Shown piece by piece: positions 11,727 through 23,400 of a stretch of 64,000 nt of DNA; the stretch's first letter is position 1; every line of letters begins with the position of its first letter. Position numbers and translations under genes: made by a program. The notes beneath the pieces are model-generated. The model was not told where the DNA came from, searched no databases, and saw only the letters and a program-made list of their open reading frames with translations. This DNA comes from Thereva unica (Eukaryota; Arthropoda; Insecta; Diptera; Therevidae): the NCBI GenBank assembly GCA_949987705.1, contig OX465283.1, forward strand, positions 159,851,850-159,915,849. Reading direction: 5' to 3'.

Positions 11727-13153
11727 CACAGTGGGCTAGATTCTAAAAAAAGTGGACAAAAATCAAAAAAAAAATTTTTTTAAATGCCTTTTTCTATAGG
11801 AATTATTTTATAGAGGGGGATCCCCTGGACGTTTTTCCGAAGAATGGGGCGGGTAGCTTTAAAGCCTGCGGATCTGAGGCATTCCGAAGTTAGATACTTT
11901 GGACATATCTGCATTTGCGTGTCTTCACCGCGAAAAATACTTCCTACGTTAAATCCCAATAACTTTATATCTGAGTGTGTAATATTAATTAAGTTCAATG
12001 GAGAGTGATCCTGAAGGTATGTAGAAAATTTTTATGTGTTTTACCGTTATTAAATAATAATACATGCTAATGTAAGAGAATGATCAATAACCAGGAAAAA
12101 AAAAATTTTTTTTAAATAATAATTAGCCTTAAATTGTAAAAATAGTTTATTGCCCACTACCGCCCGGCATAGTTTTAACGCGATTTTGTAGGAAATTCTT
12201 TATATAATGAGAATTCGAAAGATTTGGGTGCCAAAACTTGCCAATTCATATTTTGTACGGCGTGAATCGCGTGCTTTCGTGAAAAATCGTTAAAACTCGT
12301 ACGTAGTGTTACCATGTGAAATTTTCGGAAAAATGTATGAAAATTTAATTTATTACATTTAATTAACGCTTGGTGAAATGTCTGATGACGCCCAGGAGGC
12401 GCGTAACAAAGATTTAAAAAAATATCGTGAGCATTTTGCTAGAAAAACTTCTAGACCAGGAAATATGGAGGATGTATTCAATCGTCTTCTCGTCACATCC
12501 GACCCTTATATTTCGAGCATGTGCCGGAAATACCCTAAATGTAATAACAGTTTGTCTGGCGAAGCTTTGAGGTTGCTTCATACATCCGACACAGAGACTA
12601 GCAGGGACTTAAGTAAAGCAATTGTACCATCTGAGTCCGCTAGTAGCAACGAAGGCTCCTTTTTTTTTTAAATTCTTTTATCTTGTCTTTTAAATTTTAA
12701 ATGAACTAATTACTTCAAAATTGAAATGATTTCAACTGTCAACGAATTCGTTTCAAATAGTTGCCTCCGCAAACCGTTGAAAATCAAATTTACCAATTGA
12801 AATGGGTTTTCCATACAAATTGACATTTGAATTGCTATTTTGGCACAGACCCTTAATGTATATACCGTAAAGTTTATAAATGTATGTATGATTATTTTAA
12901 AGTAATTAATTTTAATTAAAAATAAAAATAAAAAAATTAAAAATAAACCATTTGCTTTTTACAATTCTTTTGTTCTCAGAATATCTTGTCTTTGTAAAAT
13001 CCGTCCACCATATTGGATCCGCCATTTTGTTTTGATAGTTTTAATAACGGATTTGTGATCAGCGATGTGAAACACCCATGTAGCCAAAATTTCGAATGTA
13101 TAAGACAACGCATTCTATTTTTGTCCACTTTTTTCCAAATCTAGCCCACTGTG
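11727..13153. mobile_element. Transib-like element with RSS-like termini (internally deleted)
   Basis: A 1,427-bp element bounded by inverted ends that start CACAGTGGGCTAGATT. At both ends the heptamer CACAGTG is followed by 22 bp and then an A-rich block (ACAAAAATC on the left, ACAAAAATA on the right). This is the layout of a 23-type recombination signal sequence, which Transib termini are known to resemble. The 5-bp flanks are GACGC and GACGT, a GC-rich near-match as expected for Transib/RAG target duplications. Autonomous Transib elements are usually around 3 kb, so this one is deleted. Superfamily assignment rests on the termini and TSD only. Confidence 0.7.
12378..12671 (+). CDS. Short ORF inside the Transib-like element
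   Basis: A 97-codon open frame from MSDDAQEARNKDLKKYREHF to a TAA stop. The first half is charged and helix-prone. The middle reads NRLLVTSDPYISSMCRKYPK, and the end is a run of Phe from T-rich DNA. It is the only plausible protein in the element and lies on the strand reading from the left TIR. It could be the N-terminal remnant of the transposase, with the rest deleted. I cannot recognise a domain, and the catalytic DDE core is not present. Confidence 0.4.
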   Translation: MSDDAQEARNKDLKKYREHFARKTSRPGNMEDVFNRLLVTSDPYISSMCRKYPKCNNSLSGEALRLLHTSDTETSRDLSKAIVPSESASSNEGSFFF

Positions 13154-15308
13154 GACGTCTGGCAAGCTTGTTTCTCTTGTGCATTGACAATCTTTAAGTA
13201 TAGAATTAATCAAAAGGACCATTATACAAAACCAAAACGATTAAGTTTCCATAAAGTTTAAACGCACTCGATCTCCCTTAGATTATGACAATTTTTCAAA
13301 ACTTAGGTCCCACGTCAAGAGATTGTCCCTTGTTGCTCATGCTGATTTTTGCAAGAATAAAGAGGACCGAGTTCGTGAGAACCCGAGAGAGTTTTTCAAA
13401 ATTGTTAACGAAAGTCGAAATGATAATGTGATACCACAATCTCTCACATACAACGATGTTTCTAGCTCGAATATCGAGGAGTCTTGTGAACTTTTTGCTG
13501 ACTTTTTTTCCTGTGTGTATGAACCTCCCAATAACATACCGGTATCGAATATCCCTATGGCTGACACTTTGAACAATGTGTTGAGTCATCTGAACATATC
13601 TCTTGAAAAGACCTTTCGCGAACTATCTTGTTTGAAAAAGAATCGGGGGCCAGGTCCAGATCGAATACCTAACATCTTTTTGAGTAACTGTGCGTACGCA
13701 CTCGCTAAACCGCTTCATATTTTATTCAATAAATCTCTTTCCACCGGTGTTTTTCCTGACGCCTGGAAGAAAAGTAGAATCACACCAATTTTTAAGTCAG
13801 GTTGCAAAAACGACGTCTCCAACTATCGGCCCATTTCCATTATGAATTCTTTGCCAAAACTATTTGAAAAATTGGCTACTCCACTGTTATACGCGGCCAT
13901 TAAACCGACAATTATAAACGAACAACATGGATTTGTCGATAGTCGATCTACTGTATCAAATCTAGCGTGTATTGAAAACTGTATAGTTAGAGCTTTAGAA
14001 GGCAGGGGTCAAATAGATGTTACATATACGGATTTTGCTAAGGCCTTTGACAAAATGCCCCATAATGTACTACAGTCGAAACTCGAAAAACTAGGTGTTG
14101 CTGACCCAATCCTTGCATGGATCACTAGCTACCTCAGTAATCGTAAACAACTTGTAAATATTGGTGGTTGTAGCTCGCGAGAGTTTGATGTAACGTCAGG
14201 TGTGCCTCAGGGTTCACATTTAGGACCGCTACTGTTTATAATTTTTATTAATGATCTTAAATCCGTTTTGAAATTCTCCGAAATTTTGTTATATGCGGAC
14301 GACGCCAAAATATATCGTGATATCAATTCTTTGAATGATGCAGAAAATTTACAAGCAGATCTTGACGCTGTTTATTCTTGGTGTAATTTAAATCAAATGT
14401 TTCTTAACATCTCTAAATGTTCAGTAGTTAGATACACAAACAAAAAACAACCTTTTATTCTCGATTACAAATTGAATAATTATGTTCTCGCTGTGAATGA
14501 GGAAATCAAGGATTTGGGAGTTACTTTTTCGAGTAATGGGTCTTTCAAACCGCATATTGAAAATACAAAAAACAAGGCTTTGAGAGTTTTAGGTTTCATT
14601 AATAGAAACACCCAAATTTATAAGTATCCATCAACATATCTTCTACTATTTAATACATTAGTTCGACCTATTCTCGAATATGCCTCCCCAATCTGGTCTC
14701 CTCACATTTCAGCTCATATAAAACTACTTGAATCGGTACAGTCTAAGTTTATGCGTAAGCTTGCTTTCATGAACTGGACCCCACTGCCATTTGATTGTCA
14801 TAATTACTCTGAGATAAAGAATCAGTACGGCATAAAATCATTAGATAGTCGAAAGAAAATCGCGGATATAATTTTCTTTTATAAAATTTTGCACGGTGCA
14901 ATTGATTGCCCCTACTTGCTTGGTCAAATAGGATTTCGTATTCCTTCGAGAGATACGCGTTCTCGACAACTATTCGCCACACCTTATCTTCGTACTGCTC
15001 TAGCTAACAATCAATGTATTTCTCGTATGTGTAAACTCGGTAATGAAATTTCTCATCATGTCGACTTTTTTGATACTAACCTCACAACGCTCATTCAATT
15101 CATACGTTCTTATTTCTCTACTTAGCTATTGCTACTGTTTTTCATTGAATTATCTATTGTTTTCCTTTAATTTATCTTTTATTGAATGTATGAATCTGTG
15201 CATAAACTTATTTGCGATGTAAAAGCGACACAATTATAAAGTCAGAGATGTTATATGAAATGTATATATTGAGTATTCCCGTTCAATGAATAAATTAATA
15301 AATTATGA
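13154..15308 (+). mobile_element. 5'-truncated Jockey-like LINE
   Basis: The element contains the long reverse transcriptase frame and a short A/T-rich 3' region ending in an AATAAATTAATAAATTA-type tail. Its 5' edge coincides with the right end of the Transib-like element. The endonuclease/ORF1 half is absent. The terminal motif GAGTATTCCCGTT appears again at about 15889-15901 with an (AATA)n tail, so a second LINE 3' end lies just downstream. Confidence 0.8.
13247..15125 (+). pseudogene. Jockey-like reverse transcriptase, partial but long open frame
   Basis: About 600 codons remain open, and the frame continues upstream of the first possible start to a stop near 13244 (LDYDNFSKLRSHVKRLSLV reads in frame). 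Counting from 13323, motifs run in the expected LINE order: GPGPDRIPN near residue 109, NYRPIS near 166, EQHGF near 200, TDFAKAFD (motif A, catalytic Asp) near 236, TSGVPQGSHLGPL near 291, LLYADD (catalytic Asp pair) near 323, then EIKDLGVTF and the C-terminal ILEYASPIWSP. The catalytic residues are intact, so this copy decayed mainly by 5' truncation. It lacks the apurinic-type endonuclease needed for autonomy. Similarity is of the Jockey kind. Exact clade is inferred. Confidence 0.92.
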
Positions 15309-15925
15309 TTTAACAATTAATTATAAGATATAAGTTTGTAAAAATGGTTTATTATTTTATTATTTTATTTACAACCATCCAATATGAAATAATGCGAAAA
15401 TGTAAAGCTCATTCCAGAAGCCAAACCCAAAACTCCAAATTATTTTTATTTTTATTTTTTTTATGTTAATTTCTCTTTTACTTGCAAAAATTCAAAAAGT
15501 TATTGTAGAGGTTAACCTTGAAAAAACTATAAAAACCATTTCGAGCCATTTCCATATTGGATAAATTGTAAATTGTGAATGTGTATGCAAGTAGTATGTT
15601 AAGAAAGTATATATAAAAATTGAAAATTGTTTGTTAATACTTGTACTGTTTTTCAATAATTTTTAGTTAGAACAAAGAAAAAAAAGGTGCAAAAAGAAAA
15701 CAAAAGAGAAAAATTTTTAGTTAGAACAAAGAAAAAAAAGGTGCAAAAAGAAAACAAAGGGAAAAAGAAAAAAAATTGCGTTTTATACTAAATTTAATTT
15801 TTTTTTTCTCGTAAAAACAATTATAAATAAATAAAATTACTTATGTATTGTTATAAAATCAAAGGTATTATATGAAATGTATATAGGGAGTATTCCCGTT
15901 TAATAAATAAATAAATAAATAAAGC
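15309..15925 (+). repeat. AT-rich LINE 3' debris with tandem duplication and second 3' end
   Basis: Contains two tandem copies of a roughly 53-bp unit (about 15660-15766) that includes GTTAGAACAAAG and GGTGCAAAAAG. It ends with a copy of the upstream LINE terminus (TATATGAAATGTATAT, GAGTATTCCCGTT) followed by an (AATA)n tail. This indicates a duplicated or nested LINE 3' end. Confidence 0.7.
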
Positions 15926-17735
15926 AGATTCAAAGAAACATTTGGTGCAGATTCTTTTTTGGCTCAAACTTGCCCTCATACTCACGTATGTACAGCTCAT
16001 TAAAATCTTTTGGTCAACGCCATAAGCCCATATGTGCTCCCATCAAAATTGGTTACAATCTTTAGGGTCATCATATGCCCCTTAAAATACCAAGCGGTCA
16101 ATGTTCGCCCGTTGTAGGGCCATTTTTTATTTTTAATCGAGTGGGCAGTGCACACTTGCCAGTTCCTTTTGGAAGACATAAAGGATATCAGATCGTTGTT
16201 AAGTTTCCTAAATTCCACAGGATGGGTTAGGGCGTCCGTCAAACCCGATCAAACAACCACTGAACACAAGATACACTAGATGTGGCAACAAATCGGCGCA
16301 TTTGTTTTCCGAATTGTATCATAGAGTATCATGTCGGCTTGCTTAAAAAACACGGTTCCCATAGACTATTATCACAAAATTGGGGATAAAAACCTGAACT
16401 AACATACTATAAAGTATATAACCCAATACCAACCCTTTATGTATGGTTCGATAGAGACCGAGTCAAAGTTTAGTTAATAAAAGCAATTTAAAAAAATAGC
16501 CTTTCTTGTTTCTTCTGCTTTAGCTATTATAAATTTTATCCACCTTTGAGGGCAAAGCCTCCTTTCCACCTAAGGACTAAAATTGAATCACCGAGAACAT
16601 CCTGGAAGCGCCAGGGCAATTTTTCTCTTACCACGGCGCAATAAATTTCAACCGCCGTCGTCACTTTTGACGGGTCCAATTATGGTTGTAAGTTACAAAC
16701 CGTTCCAAGTGGCACGATGAAGTGACAGTCTTGGTAGAAAATATTTTCTAAAAAGAAAATTGAATTTTCACTTCCTCTCCCTCTATATGCTCCAGAAAGA
16801 TGGACAAAGAATTTAGAAAACTTCTCAGATAAACTGATCTCAAAAATTCGCAAAATTAAGAAAAATATGCAAGAACAAATTCCGGCATAAAAAAGTGTGT
16901 GTTTGTGTGTGTGTGTGTGTGTTTATAAAACAATTCATCAAAAAGGAAATACTTCAATAAATATCAAAACCGAGAAATATTCCGTAGTTTGTTGGGAAAG
17001 CGTAGAAAAGTTTTGAACCTTTTAACTTTCGGTGGAAGTTCAAAGGTTTGAGAGTTGGAATCCGGCAAAAGTTTTCCTGTATTCCGCCGTATGTGTATGA
17101 TTCGGATTGTTATCAAGAAAATTTCTGCTCGAGTCAGGATAAGATTTTCGTATTAAGGAATCAGCATTGTCACACACGAAAACTTTTAACTTTGGCAAAG
17201 GATTTGAAATATGTCATGTTCCCCGTCAATTTTTTACTTTTCCTTAACTTAAGTACATAGTGGAAAGAATTTGACGAACCCAGGAATAATTGTATGATTA
17301 TCATGTAAAATACATAGTCAATGTCTAGAATTTATAATAAATTACTATTATGCGAATAATATGGGAATAGAACTCGGTAGACTAATATGTACCACAAAGC
17401 TTATTTTCGCGCAGTATTTAAAAAATAAAAATATAATTTAAAAAAAAACTAAAAAATACGCTTTTACTTAATTGACTAAAAAGTAAAAAATAATTTTGAA
17501 TGTTAAGTTTTTATTACTACTGGCTGGAGTGGAAGCAGCCTACCTTTCGAAATGTAAAATTCACGCTCACGGGTTCTCGCGGTTGTTCACGGCGTGAGTC
17601 TGGAGCTGGCTTAACGGCTGACTCAACTTTTAACATTCTAGGAGTAACTTTAAGGCGCCCACTGCACGTTCGTACACGACAATCAATTCCATCATTCATG
17701 GAAATCAAAATATTCAGATAATTATATCATCATCT
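15926..17735. other. No gene recognised
   Basis: Mixed AT-rich sequence. The 80-codon minus-strand frame at 16000-16242 is free of stops but matches no family I know. A (TG)n tract lies at about 16887-16923. Nothing else is supported. Confidence 0.5.
16887..16923 (+). repeat. (TG)n microsatellite
   Basis: TG dinucleotide run interrupted once by TTT. Confidence 0.95.
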
Positions 17736-17802
17736 TGGACGATAGGGTTGCCGTCAGTCATGGCAGTAACCGTGGCAAAACTGACAGCAAAACCTATCGT
17801 CT
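17736..17802. repeat. Short hairpin/MITE-like inverted repeat
   Basis: GACGATAGGGTTGCCGTCAG at the left pairs imperfectly with CTGACAGCAAAACCTATCGTC-type sequence at the right, with a loop of about 25 bp. It could be a very short MITE. No target duplication is clear. Confidence 0.6.
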
Positions 17803-18245
17803 AATAGACCCCTAATGGAGAATCTGCGATGGAATGATTACTTATCGCAAATCGGCAAGTTCCGCCAGCCTAACTCCAATCTATGATACATTCGGCCCCG
17901 CTTTAAATACAGAACCTCCAGCCTATACGGCTATATATTTCTAGCCACTCAAGACTAGTCCACTCGGCCCAACGCCATACCCTACAGCCCTACACCTCGA
18001 AAACAACACGATCTCTTAGTTTATGAATAGAACAACTCAACTGTGGAATAATCTCGCACAGTTAGTATTTCCTAAATCGTACGACATCTTAGAGTTCAAA
18101 CGTAAGGTTTATCGACATTTCCTTGAGCACCCCAGACCCCCTCTAACCTTTCCTATTCTCCTCTAAACTTGCTACTAGACATTGACCATGACCTTACCGA
18201 CAAGACAAACTGGTAGGGTGACTGCTAAGCTTGGTTTTTTCACAA
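17803..18245 (+). pseudogene. LINE 3' end, family B copy 1
   Basis: The 3' part of a Jockey/CR1-like LINE open frame and its 3' UTR. The readable peptide FMNRTTQLWNNLAQLVFPKS, followed by EFKRKVYRHFLEHP, is the typical C-terminus of these polymerases. The DNA recurs at 32236-33028 and 41105-41566, all in the plus direction, each ending with a CTGGTAG, GGGTNAC, TTAGCTTGG-type terminus. Stops interrupt the upstream frame. Confidence 0.75.
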
Positions 18246-18289
18246 CTGTTCCTTGAAGGATAAACGTGATATTTGGAGCTAGGATGTGA

Positions 18290-18922
18290 AGATTTTCCGG
18301 AAATTCATCCACCATATTGTCAGCCATTTTTCATTCTCCATTTTTTTTTTGGAAATTGATAGCGGATTCAACTCTTGAACAACCTACATACAGCTGACCG
18401 AGGAATGACACTTCGTCCACCATATTGGGCCCAAAATTAAAATTTGCTAGTTTTGATCATAAATTTGTTATTTGCGACCTTAAAACCCCTAGATATCCAC
18501 TTTCATTGGTATCGGAATACAATTCGCTATATTGACGTGGCCATTTTGAATATATAAGTTCCGTTACTCATCCCCAGATATCGATTTTCATTGGAATTGC
18601 AACACAATTGGCAAATTCGTCAGCCATATTGGGGCGGGCATTTTGAATTTTTAAGTTCTGGTCATAAATTCTTTATTTGTTAGTTTAAACACCCCCAGAA
18701 ACCCATTTCATAATTGGGTGGCCATTTTGAATTTCGGTCATATTTCAGCGGCCATTTTGAATTTCAAAAAATAAGCGCTTCGAAGTGTATCTAGGATACC
18801 CGGATCACCTTCATGCAAAATTTCGAAGTCTTGCGAAGAATGGTGCGCCCGGTGTAACCCACACATGCAAGCATACACACCTCCATGCATAAATGCAGAA
18901 ACTTTCTTTTATTAATATAGAT
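18290..18922 (+). mobile_element. HINE-like (Helitron-associated) fragment with degenerate internal repeats
   Basis: Contains diverged tandem units built on CCATATTGTCAGCCATTTT, TGGCCATTTTGAAT and ATAAATTTGTTATTTGCGACC. It ends with GCAAAATTTCGAAGTC, a CACACA-type stretch and TTAATATAGAT. That layout is common at the right end of insect HINE elements. The left end is not clear. Family assignment is by style only. Confidence 0.45.
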
Positions 18923-18989
18923 ACAGTCGTAATACAGGTTTTTATGCCCCCATTATTTTAGTTTGTTAAGTCATTTTTACATCTTACTT

Positions 18990-19720
18990 TTTTACAAAAT
19001 TCTGGTGAAGTGATTTGTTGTGCATACCATATTGCCAGCGCCATTTTTAATTTTCTAATTTTAACCAAAAATCATTATTTTCGTCCTTAAAAACCCAAAT
19101 AGAGATTTTCAGAGAAATAGAATCGTAATTACCAAAATCCTACAGCCATTTTGAATTTTCAAATTTCAACACAGAATCGCCTTTTGTGACCTTAAGCGGT
19201 CCACATACTTCCAGTTTTACTGCACAGTTTATCAAGTCATGTTTAAGCGATAAGCTGTGTGAACTGTGCAGTGTTGAACTATTTTAGCTCAGTCCTCTGA
19301 CCTGAGCTTCTGGACCCTCTTCTGTTTCGATAAACGGCGCAGTTATCGTTCAATTTTCTCAGTTCCGTCCATTTGCCACTATTAAAACAATGTGCTCAAA
19401 TCAACAAAACTGGTGAAACTGAGCCAAAAAAACTGTACAACGGAACCCACACACTTTCAGATCAGTTTGTCGTACAGTTTCTTTACAGAGCACAACTGCG
19501 CAATTAAAACCGAGTCTGTGTGGGCCGGTTTAATAATCCTTCGATATCGTTTTCCAATGGATTCAGAAAAACATTTGAAAAATTCATCCACCATATTGTC
19601 AGCCATTTTTCATTCTCCATTTTTTTTTGAAAATTGATAGCGGATTCTTAATCAGCGCCCTTAAAAACCCTCAAGTACGAAATTTAAAAAAACTACTTTT
19701 AGATGCTAAAAAGATTTTTG
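18990..19720 (+). mobile_element. Second HINE-like fragment, split by a MITE
   Basis: Repeats the same kinds of unit as the preceding element. A block of about 60 bp around CCACCATATTGTCAGCC and TTGATAGCGGATTC near 19584-19647 nearly duplicates 18305-18366. A MITE at 19194-19532 interrupts it. Termini are not resolved. Confidence 0.45.
19194..19532. mobile_element. MITE with AAGCGGCCCACA-type ends, copy 1
   Basis: Inverted ends of about 38 bp (AAGCGGTCCACATACTTCC on the left against a GTGTGGGCCGGTTT right end), with imperfect matching and ACTGCRCAGTT just inside. TTAA occurs at both outer edges but a clean duplication is not certain. A longer, less decayed relative is at 52979-53495. No coding sequence. 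Confidence 0.75.
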
Positions 19721-20112
19721 ACCCGGTTTTCGGGATTCTGAACCACTGTTGGATAGCGCTCGCAACTAGCACGCATAGCGAACAAATGCGCTAACTTGGG
19801 TCCGTGGGGCTCCCCAATTCAATTTTGGTCCTCCTTGTCTTGGCCATTTTCAGCATAGTTGGACCATAAAACCCCTTGGGTATATAGTATCAAGCGGGTG
19901 GTCCATTCTGACAGAGCCTCCCCCATATCTAGATAAGGCATTATACAACCGGTACCTAAAGGAGATCGTTACATAGAGTTCAAACTAGTGGGATGTTGTG
20001 CCTAGAGACTAGCCACTAATTACGCTTTTTCATGGTATTCTTTCTGTTGAATAACACTGCAGACTGGATGACAATATATTAAGCGCAGATTGTGAAGATT
20101 CACGAAAACAAT
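19721..20112. other. No feature recognised
   Basis: No open frame, repeat or RNA gene is visible in this short stretch before the SINE. Confidence 0.5.
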
Positions 20113-20463
20113 CCAACAACCTCGGTAGTCTAGGGGTAAGGCGCCTGACTACTATCCCCAGAGGTCCCGGGTTCGATTCCCGGCGGTGCCACGGTCCTAG
20201 CCTTTCCCAATTTCCCGCCTACATAACTTTCCTTCTTTCTTCTTCCCTCTTTGCATTCCTGATTCCTCCTGTCATAACCTTCACTAGTTTTCTTCCCCGC
20301 TCCACCAAGCGCATGTCATCGGTTGGTTGATGAGATTCAACTCGTTTCAGGAGGCATAACACTCCAGCGAGTTGTTCTCGATGCCCCGATGTCAGAGTCG
20401 CGAAATGGTTGGGAGTAGGTGAAATAAAAATACAGCAGCTAGGTTGTGACAGTTCTTTCCTTC
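20113..20463 (+). mobile_element. tRNA-derived SINE
   Basis: The head (20117-20190) keeps a pol III A-box-like TAGTCTAGGGGT, a perfect B box (GGGTTCGATTCCC) and a T-arm stem CCGGG/CCCGG. The acceptor stem does not pair, so it is not a working tRNA. An unrelated body of roughly 250 bp follows and runs directly into the 7-mer satellite, where a SINE would be expected to have a short simple-repeat tail. Its family name and parent tRNA are not recognised. Confidence 0.75.
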
Positions 20464-23400
20464 AACATAAAACATAAAACATAAAACATAAAACATAAAA
20501 CATAAAACATAAAACATAAAACATAAAACATAAAACATAAAACATAAAACATAAAACATAAAACATAAAACATAAAACATAAAACATAAAACATAAAACA
20601 TAAAACATAAAACATAAAACATAAAACATAAAACATAAAACATAAAACATAAAACATAAAACATAAAACATAAAACATAAAACATAAAACATAAAACATA
20701 AAACATAAAACATAAAACATAAAACATAAAACATAAAACATAAAACATAAAACATAAAACATAAAACATAAAACATAAAACATAAAACATAAAACATAAA
20801 ACATAAAACATAAAACATAAAACATAAAACATAAAACATAAAACATAAAACATAAAACATAAAACATAAAACATAAAACATAAAACATAAAACATAAAAC
20901 ATAAAACATAAAACATAAAACATAAAACATAAAACATAAAACATAAAACATAAAACATAAAACATAAAACATAAAACATAAAACATAAAACATAAAACAT
21001 AAAACATAAAACATAAAACATAAAACATAAAACATAAAACATAAAACATAAAACATAAAACATAAAACATAAAACATAAAACATAAAACATAAAACATAA
21101 AACATAAAACATAAAACATAAAACATAAAACATAAAACATAAAACATAAAACATAAAACATAAAACATAAAACATAAAACATAAAACATAAAACATAAAA
21201 CATAAAACATAAAACATAAAACATAAAACATAAAACATAAAACATAAAACATAAAACATAAAACATAAAACATAAAACATAAAACATAAAACATAAAACA
21301 TAAAACATAAAACATAAAACATAAAACATAAAACATAAAACATAAAACATAAAACATAAAACATAAAACATAAAACATAAAACATAAAACATAAAACATA
21401 AAACATAAAACATAAAACATAAAACATAAAACATAAAACATAAAACATAAAACATAAAACATAAAACATAAAACATAAAACATAAAACATAAAACATAAA
21501 ACATAAAACATAAAACATAAAACATAAAACATAAAACATAAAACATAAAACATAAAACATAAAACATAAAACATAAAACATAAAACATAAAACATAAAAC
21601 ATAAAACATAAAACATAAAACATAAAACATAAAACATAAAACATAAAACATAAAACATAAAACATAAAACATAAAACATAAAACATAAAACATAAAACAT
21701 AAAACATAAAACATAAAACATAAAACATAAAACATAAAACATAAAACATAAAACATAAAACATAAAACATAAAACATAAAACATAAAACATAAAACATAA
21801 AACATAAAACATAAAACATAAAACATAAAACATAAAACATAAAACATAAAACATAAAACATAAAACATAAAACATAAAACATAAAACATAAAACATAAAA
21901 CATAAAACATAAAACATAAAACATAAAACATAAAACATAAAACATAAAACATAAAACATAAAACATAAAACATAAAACATAAAACATAAAACATAAAACA
22001 TAAAACATAAAACATAAAACATAAAACATAAAACATAAAACATAAAACATAAAACATAAAACATAAAACATAAAACATAAAACATAAAACATAAAACATA
22101 AAACATAAAACATAAAACATAAAACATAAAACATAAAACATAAAACATAAAACATAAAACATAAAACATAAAACATAAAACATAAAACATAAAACATAAA
22201 ACATAAAACATAAAACATAAAACATAAAACATAAAACATAAAACATAAAACATAAAACATAAAACATAAAACATAAAACATAAAACATAAAACATAAAAC
22301 ATAAAACATAAAACATAAAACATAAAACATAAAACATAAAACATAAAACATAAAACATAAAACATAAAACATAAAACATAAAACATAAAACATAAAACAT
22401 AAAACATAAAACATAAAACATAAAACATAAAACATAAAACATAAAACATAAAACATAAAACATAAAACATAAAACATAAAACATAAAACATAAAACATAA
22501 AACATAAAACATAAAACATAAAACATAAAACATAAAACATAAAACATAAAACATAAAACATAAAACATAAAACATAAAACATAAAACATAAAACATAAAA
22601 CATAAAACATAAAACATAAAACATAAAACATAAAACATAAAACATAAAACATAAAACATAAAACATAAAACATAAAACATAAAACATAAAACATAAAACA
22701 TAAAACATAAAACATAAAACATAAAACATAAAACATAAAACATAAAACATAAAACATAAAACATAAAACATAAAACATAAAACATAAAACATAAAACATA
22801 AAACATAAAACATAAAACATAAAACATAAAACATAAAACATAAAACATAAAACATAAAACATAAAACATAAAACATAAAACATAAAACATAAAACATAAA
22901 ACATAAAACATAAAACATAAAACATAAAACATAAAACATAAAACATAAAACATAAAACATAAAACATAAAACATAAAACATAAAACATAAAACATAAAAC
23001 ATAAAACATAAAACATAAAACATAAAACATAAAACATAAAACATAAAACATAAAACATAAAACATAAAACATAAAACATAAAACATAAAACATAAAACAT
23101 AAAACATAAAACATAAAACATAAAACATAAAACATAAAACATAAAACATAAAACATAAAACATAAAACATAAAACATAAAACATAAAACATAAAACATAA
23201 AACATAAAACATAAAACATAAAACATAAAACATAAAACATAAAACATAAAACATAAAACATAAAACATAAAACATAAAACATAAAACATAAAACATAAAA
23301 CATAAAACATAAAACATAAAACATAAAACATAAAACATAAAACATAAAACATAAAACATAAAACATAAAACATAAAACATAAAACATAAAACATAAAACA

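Noticed and set aside
11727..13153. True V(D)J recombination signal
   Set aside because: The context is an insect-like transposon. The likeness reflects shared ancestry of Transib and RAG or chance, not antigen-receptor loci.
20117..20190. Functional tRNA gene
   Set aside because: A and B boxes are present, but the acceptor stem does not pair and the anticodon stem is poor. A SINE body follows.
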